Below are positions 6,019 through 8,394 of a stretch of 8,394 nt of DNA, one piece after another. Within the stretch, counting starts at the first letter, position 1. Each line of letters starts with the position of its first letter. The translations under genes and the position numbers were made by a program. Under the pieces are notes generated by a model. It did not search any database, had not been told where the DNA came from, and was given only the letters and a program-made list of their open reading frames with translations. The DNA lies in assembly GCA_905182825.1 (NCBI GenBank), contig CAJJDJ010000042.1, positions 1 to 8,394 on the forward strand, given 5' to 3'. The stretch comes from Thiotrichaceae bacterium UBA7359. Lineage in GTDB: Bacteria; Pseudomonadota; Gammaproteobacteria; Eutrophobiales; Eutrophobiaceae.

Positions 6019-6108
6019 GTGTTCGCATAGTATTTCTCATAATATTAAGTCAGTCTTTGTAATCAATGTATAATCCTAAATATTAGAATCTATATAGGCT
6101 TAGTAGTT

Positions 6109-6915
6109 ATGTCGGTAAGAGTTGGTGTATGTGGAGCGGCTGGAAGAATGGGTAGGACAATCATAGAGGTCTGTAAAGACACTGAAGGAGTCGAGTTCAC
6201 TGCCGCAATTGAATACAATGAATCCTCCTTGCTCGGGGTCGATGCTGGTGAAGTGGCAGGTATTGGTAAAACAGGTGTACTAATTACCGATAATATTCTA
6301 AGTATTGCTGATCAAGTTGATGTGATGATTGATTTTACTTTTGCCGCATCAGTTACTGCAAACATCAAAAAATGCGTCGCTGCAAATTGTAAGATGGTGA
6401 TAGGGACAACTGGTTTAAGTAAAATAGATCATGAGCAAATTGCATTAGCTTCAAAAAAGATTGCCATTGTTTTTGCACCAAATATGAGTATTGGTATTAA
6501 TTTGTGTCTAAAGTTGTTGGAAATGGCCGCGCTGGTGATAGGTGATAATGCTGATATAGAAATAATCGAAGCGCATCATCGACATAAAAAAGACGCGCCG
6601 TCAGGGACAGCAATACGTATGGGAGAAGTTATTGCTACTACCTTAGGGCGTAATCTAAAAGAATGTGCTGTCTATGGACGTGAAGGAATTACTGAGGAAA
6701 GAGATAAAAATACTATTGGTTTTGAAACTATACGAGCAGGAGACATTGTTGGGGATCACACCGTTATGTTTGCAACAGAAGGCGAACGTGTTGAGATTAC
6801 TCATAAGGCATCATCAAGAAAGACATTTGCTAATGGTGCGGTAAGAGCTGCTAAATGGTTAGTAGAAAAAGACAATGGCTTGTTTGACATGCAAGATGTT
6901 TTAAACTTAGTCTAG
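6109..6915 (+). CDS. dapB: 4-hydroxy-tetrahydrodipicolinate reductase DapB
   Basis: DapB reduces 4-hydroxy-tetrahydrodipicolinate with NAD(P)H to tetrahydrodipicolinate, the second committed step of lysine and meso-diaminopimelate synthesis. At 268 aa it is close to the E. coli length (273). The N-terminal Rossmann motif is GVCGAAGRMGR (residues 6-16), and the DFT motif is at 75-77. GTTG (99-102) contacts the cofactor, and the substrate motif EAHHRHKKDAPSGTA (154-168) holds catalytic His156 and Lys160. The conserved FETIRAGDIVGDHTV and the C-terminal KTFANGAVRAAKWL are present. The ribosome site is weak (a TAGG about 10 nt upstream), but the ATG immediately precedes the first strand of the Rossmann fold. 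In many gammaproteobacteria dapB is followed by carAB; here it is followed by a short spacer and metZ. Confidence 0.98.
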   Translation: MSVRVGVCGAAGRMGRTIIEVCKDTEGVEFTAAIEYNESSLLGVDAGEVAGIGKTGVLITDNILSIADQVDVMIDFTFAASVTANIKKCVAANCKMVIGTTGLSKIDHEQIALASKKIAIVFAPNMSIGINLCLKLLEMAALVIGDNADIEIIEAHHRHKKDAPSGTAIRMGEVIATTLGRNLKECAVYGREGITEERDKNTIGFETIRAGDIVGDHTVMFATEGERVEITHKASSRKTFANGAVRAAKWLVEKDNGLFDMQDVLNLV

Positions 6916-6937
6916 AAGATGATTGATGGAGTGAAAA

Positions 6938-7033
6938 GTGACGTTAAGTAATCGACATAACGAGAGAAATTCACTACTTTCTAAGTATGTGTCGATTTTA
7001 AATCAGCTTGCTAGCGCAATAAAATACCGCTAA
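6938..7033 (+). CDS. Possible 31-aa small protein downstream of dapB
   Basis: A GTG at 6938 is preceded by GGAG (6928-6931) with 6 nt between, a better ribosome site than that of dapB itself, and begins 22 nt after the dapB stop. The frame encodes 31 residues and then TAA. The first part is polar (MTLSNRHNERNS); the second, LLSKYVSILNQLASAIKYR, could form a cationic amphipathic helix. It contains a single Met, the start, so it is not a methionine-codon leader peptide for metZ. It overlaps a stem-loop at 6950-6997. It resembles no family I know. It could equally be chance, as 31 open codons are not significant on their own; only the ribosome site makes it worth listing. Confidence 0.25.
   Translation: MTLSNRHNERNSLLSKYVSILNQLASAIKYR
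6950..6999 (+). terminator. Stem-loop after dapB, possible terminator
   Basis: AATCGACA (6950-6957) pairs perfectly with TGTCGATT (6990-6997), and a second stem, AGAAA (6965-6969) with TTTCT (6978-6982), can form inside. A short T-run overlaps the end of the stem (TTTT, 6996-6999). It lies 35 nt after the dapB stop. Its U-tract is weak, so termination is probable but incomplete. Confidence 0.4.
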
Positions 7034-7197
7034 ATAGTGAATATGCTTCAGCTAAATTTGAATATGGGTAACCTATATAGATTTAGGTGGTAAATAACGT
7101 CTAGAACTAGTTGTCGAAGAAAGTTACGAATATATCGCATGTTCATAACAACAACTTTATTCCAGGCTGACTCTGCAGAGCTTTAATGACTATTATT
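7034..7197. other. metZ upstream region
   Basis: No gene and no convincing sigma-70 promoter is seen. The stretch holds a small inverted repeat ACCTA/TAGGT (7071-7075 and 7084-7088) and a perfect 10-nt palindrome, CTCTGCAGAG (7171-7180), 29 nt before the metZ start. No SAM riboswitch core or clear tandem met-box is recognised. Confidence 0.4.
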
Positions 7198-7202
7198 GAG
7201 GA
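7198..7202 (+). promoter_or_regulatory. Ribosome binding site of metZ
   Basis: GAGGA lies 7 nt before the ATG at 7210. This favours that start over the in-frame ATG at 7186, whose upstream sequence has only CAGAG. Confidence 0.7.
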
Positions 7203-7209
7203 TGCCAAA

Positions 7210-8394
7210 ATGACAGACGACATAAAAAAGCCACTAAGCCCTGATACAATTGCTGTACGGGCTGGACAGGTGAGAAGCGAAGAAGGTGAACATAGTGAAC
7301 TGATATTTGCCAGTTCAAGCTATGTCTTTACTAATGCTGCTGAAGCTGCAGGACGTTTTGCTGGCGATAGGCCGGGAAATATCTATTCTCGTTTTACTAA
7401 TCCCACAGTTCGTACGTTTGAAAAGCGTCTGGCTGCATTAGAACATGGCGAACGTTGTATAGGCACTTCATCTGGTATGAGTGCGATTTTGTGTACCTTG
7501 CTAGGATTATTAAAAACAGGAGATAATATTGTTTCATCTCGAAGTGTTTTTGGGGCAACGGTCAATTTACTTTCAAACATATTACCTAAATATGGTATAA
7601 CGACGACATACGTTGACATCACTGATTATGAGTCGTGGGATAAGGCGATTACGACTAATACGAAGTTGCTTTTTCTAGAAACACCTTCAAACCCTCTCAC
7701 TGAGATTGCAGATATAACAAGGCTAGCAGAAATCGCGCATAGTAAGAATAAGCTTTTAATTGTAGATAATTGTTTTTGCACACCTTGTTTACAATTACCA
7801 TTACAATTAGGTGCGGATATTGTAATTCATTCCGCAACAAAATATCTTGATGGTCAAGGTCGCTGTGTAGGTGGTGCTATTGTCGGTAGCGATTCTTTAA
7901 TTGGCCAGGATATCTACGCATTTTTACGTACAGGAGGCGCCAGCATGAGCCCATTTAATGCTTGGGTTTTCCTGAAAGGACTAGAGACCTTATCTATTCG
8001 AATGCAGGCACATTGCCAAAATGCGCAACAAATAGCTGAATGGTTAAATAGTCAAAATTTTGTCAATGAAGTTTATTATCCTGGGCTAGACTCTCACCCG
8101 CAAAATAAGCTTGCGGCGAAGCAACAAAAAGGCCCTGGTGGTATCGTGAGTTTTGAAGTCAGAGGGGGTAAAGAACAGGCATGGCGATTTATTGATTCAA
8201 TCAAATTATTTTCTATCACGGCAAATTTAGGTGATACCAAAAGTACTATTACTCATCCGAGCACGACAACACATCATAAACTAAGCGAAGAACAACGTTG
8301 TGAAGTTGGTATAAAACCGAATTTGATACGCTTATCAGTTGGTCTTGAGGGGGTGATAGACTTGATTGATGACCTGAAACAAGCTAGCTATCAG
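7210..8394 (+). CDS. metZ: O-succinylhomoserine sulfhydrylase MetZ (3' end cut off)
   Basis: MetZ is a PLP enzyme that joins O-succinyl-L-homoserine and sulfide to give homocysteine and succinate, bypassing cystathionine. The frame runs open for 395 codons to the right edge; the family is about 400 aa, so only a few residues and the stop are missing. Family marks are YSRFTNPT (Tyr59, Arg61, phosphate contacts from the neighbouring subunit), TSSGMSAI (86-93), ETPSNPLTEI, VDNCFCTP (Asp186, PLP ring nitrogen), and SATKYLDGQGR with the Schiff-base Lys211. The downstream segment SPFNAWVFLKGLETL and the C-terminal NLGDTKSTITHPSTTTH follow. VDNCFCTP in place of VDNTFATP favours MetZ over MetB or MetC. 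The start at 7210 has GAGGA 7 nt upstream; an in-frame ATG eight codons earlier (7186) is possible but has a poorer ribosome site. Confidence 0.96.
   Translation, partial: MTDDIKKPLSPDTIAVRAGQVRSEEGEHSELIFASSSYVFTNAAEAAGRFAGDRPGNIYSRFTNPTVRTFEKRLAALEHGERCIGTSSGMSAILCTLLGLLKTGDNIVSSRSVFGATVNLLSNILPKYGITTTYVDITDYESWDKAITTNTKLLFLETPSNPLTEIADITRLAEIAHSKNKLLIVDNCFCTPCLQLPLQLGADIVIHSATKYLDGQGRCVGGAIVGSDSLIGQDIYAFLRTGGASMSPFNAWVFLKGLETLSIRMQAHCQNAQQIAEWLNSQNFVNEVYYPGLDSHPQNKLAAKQQKGPGGIVSFEVRGGKEQAWRFIDSIKLFSITANLGDTKSTITHPSTTTHHKLSEEQRCEVGIKPNLIRLSVGLEGVIDLIDDLKQASYQ

Larger units (their letters stand above)
5446..6108. other. Long intergenic stretch between the redox operon and dapB
   Basis: No convincing intact gene is visible in these 663 nt. 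The left end holds the ribosome site and palindromic operator of the minus-strand operon. The middle holds an extended -10 promoter, a GC-richer protein-like fragment ending at 5746, and a perfect hairpin. On the minus strand, 5780-5986 is open for 68 codons, but it begins at TTG without a ribosome site and resembles no family I know, so it is not called as a gene. The right end holds candidate dapB promoters. The mixture of very AT-rich DNA with protein-like patches suggests an old insertion or decayed gene. Confidence 0.6.

Noticed and set aside
7095..7110. Possible tandem met-box (MetJ site) TAACGTCT-AGAACTAG upstream of metZ
   Set aside because: Only the first 8-mer resembles AGACGTCT (6 of 8) and the second is poor (4 of 8). 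MetJ is not expected with direct-sulfhydrylation MetZ systems.
1..8394. tRNA, rRNA, CRISPR array, insertion sequence or phage genes
   Set aside because: None was seen: there are no spaced direct repeats, transposase-like proteins, terminal inverted repeats or tRNA cloverleaf sequences.

Overview
This window looks like chromosomal DNA from an AT-rich gammaproteobacterium. The protein types (an E. coli-like DnaK ending in VVDAEFEEVEDEKK, Pseudomonas-type MetZ, HHRHKKD-type DapB), the grpE-dnaK-dnaJ order, and a good sigma-32 promoter with no CIRCE element in the visible part all point there. No genus can be named from the sequence alone.

Layout. (1) 2-3791, plus strand: the Hsp70 chaperone locus. 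grpE is cut off by the left edge, and dnaK and dnaJ are complete. A sigma-32-like promoter lies between grpE and dnaK, and a GC-rich hairpin that may attenuate transcription lies between dnaK and dnaJ. (2) 3835-3860: an AT-rich perfect inverted repeat between convergent dnaJ and tetR, probably a bidirectional terminator. (3) 3861-5445, minus strand: a compact three-gene cassette, transcribed as AhpD/carboxymuconolactone-decarboxylase-like protein, then thioredoxin-like protein (8-nt gene overlap), then a TetR/AcrR regulator. Two inverted repeats, one upstream of the first gene and one upstream of tetR, are candidate operators. (4) 5446-6108: a 663-nt stretch with no convincing intact gene. It holds the divergent promoters of the cassette and dapB, a perfect 10-bp hairpin, and a short GC-richer protein-like fragment that may be a gene remnant. 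(5) 6109-6915, plus strand: dapB (lysine and diaminopimelate synthesis). (6) 6916-7209: a spacer with a possible 31-codon small ORF overlapping a hairpin. (7) 7210 to the right edge: metZ (homocysteine synthesis by direct sulfhydrylation), missing only its last few codons.

How the genes fit together. GrpE, DnaK and DnaJ form one folding machine. DapB and MetZ act on separate branches of the aspartate family of amino acids. The minus-strand cassette is the accessory element: two CxxC redox proteins plus a regulator whose Cys104/Lys173 pair matches, with the same 69-residue spacing, the Cys106/Lys175 pair I recall for the bleach and electrophile sensor NemR. The inference is a self-contained thiol-stress module inserted between dnaJ and dapB, genes that are often close neighbours in gammaproteobacteria.
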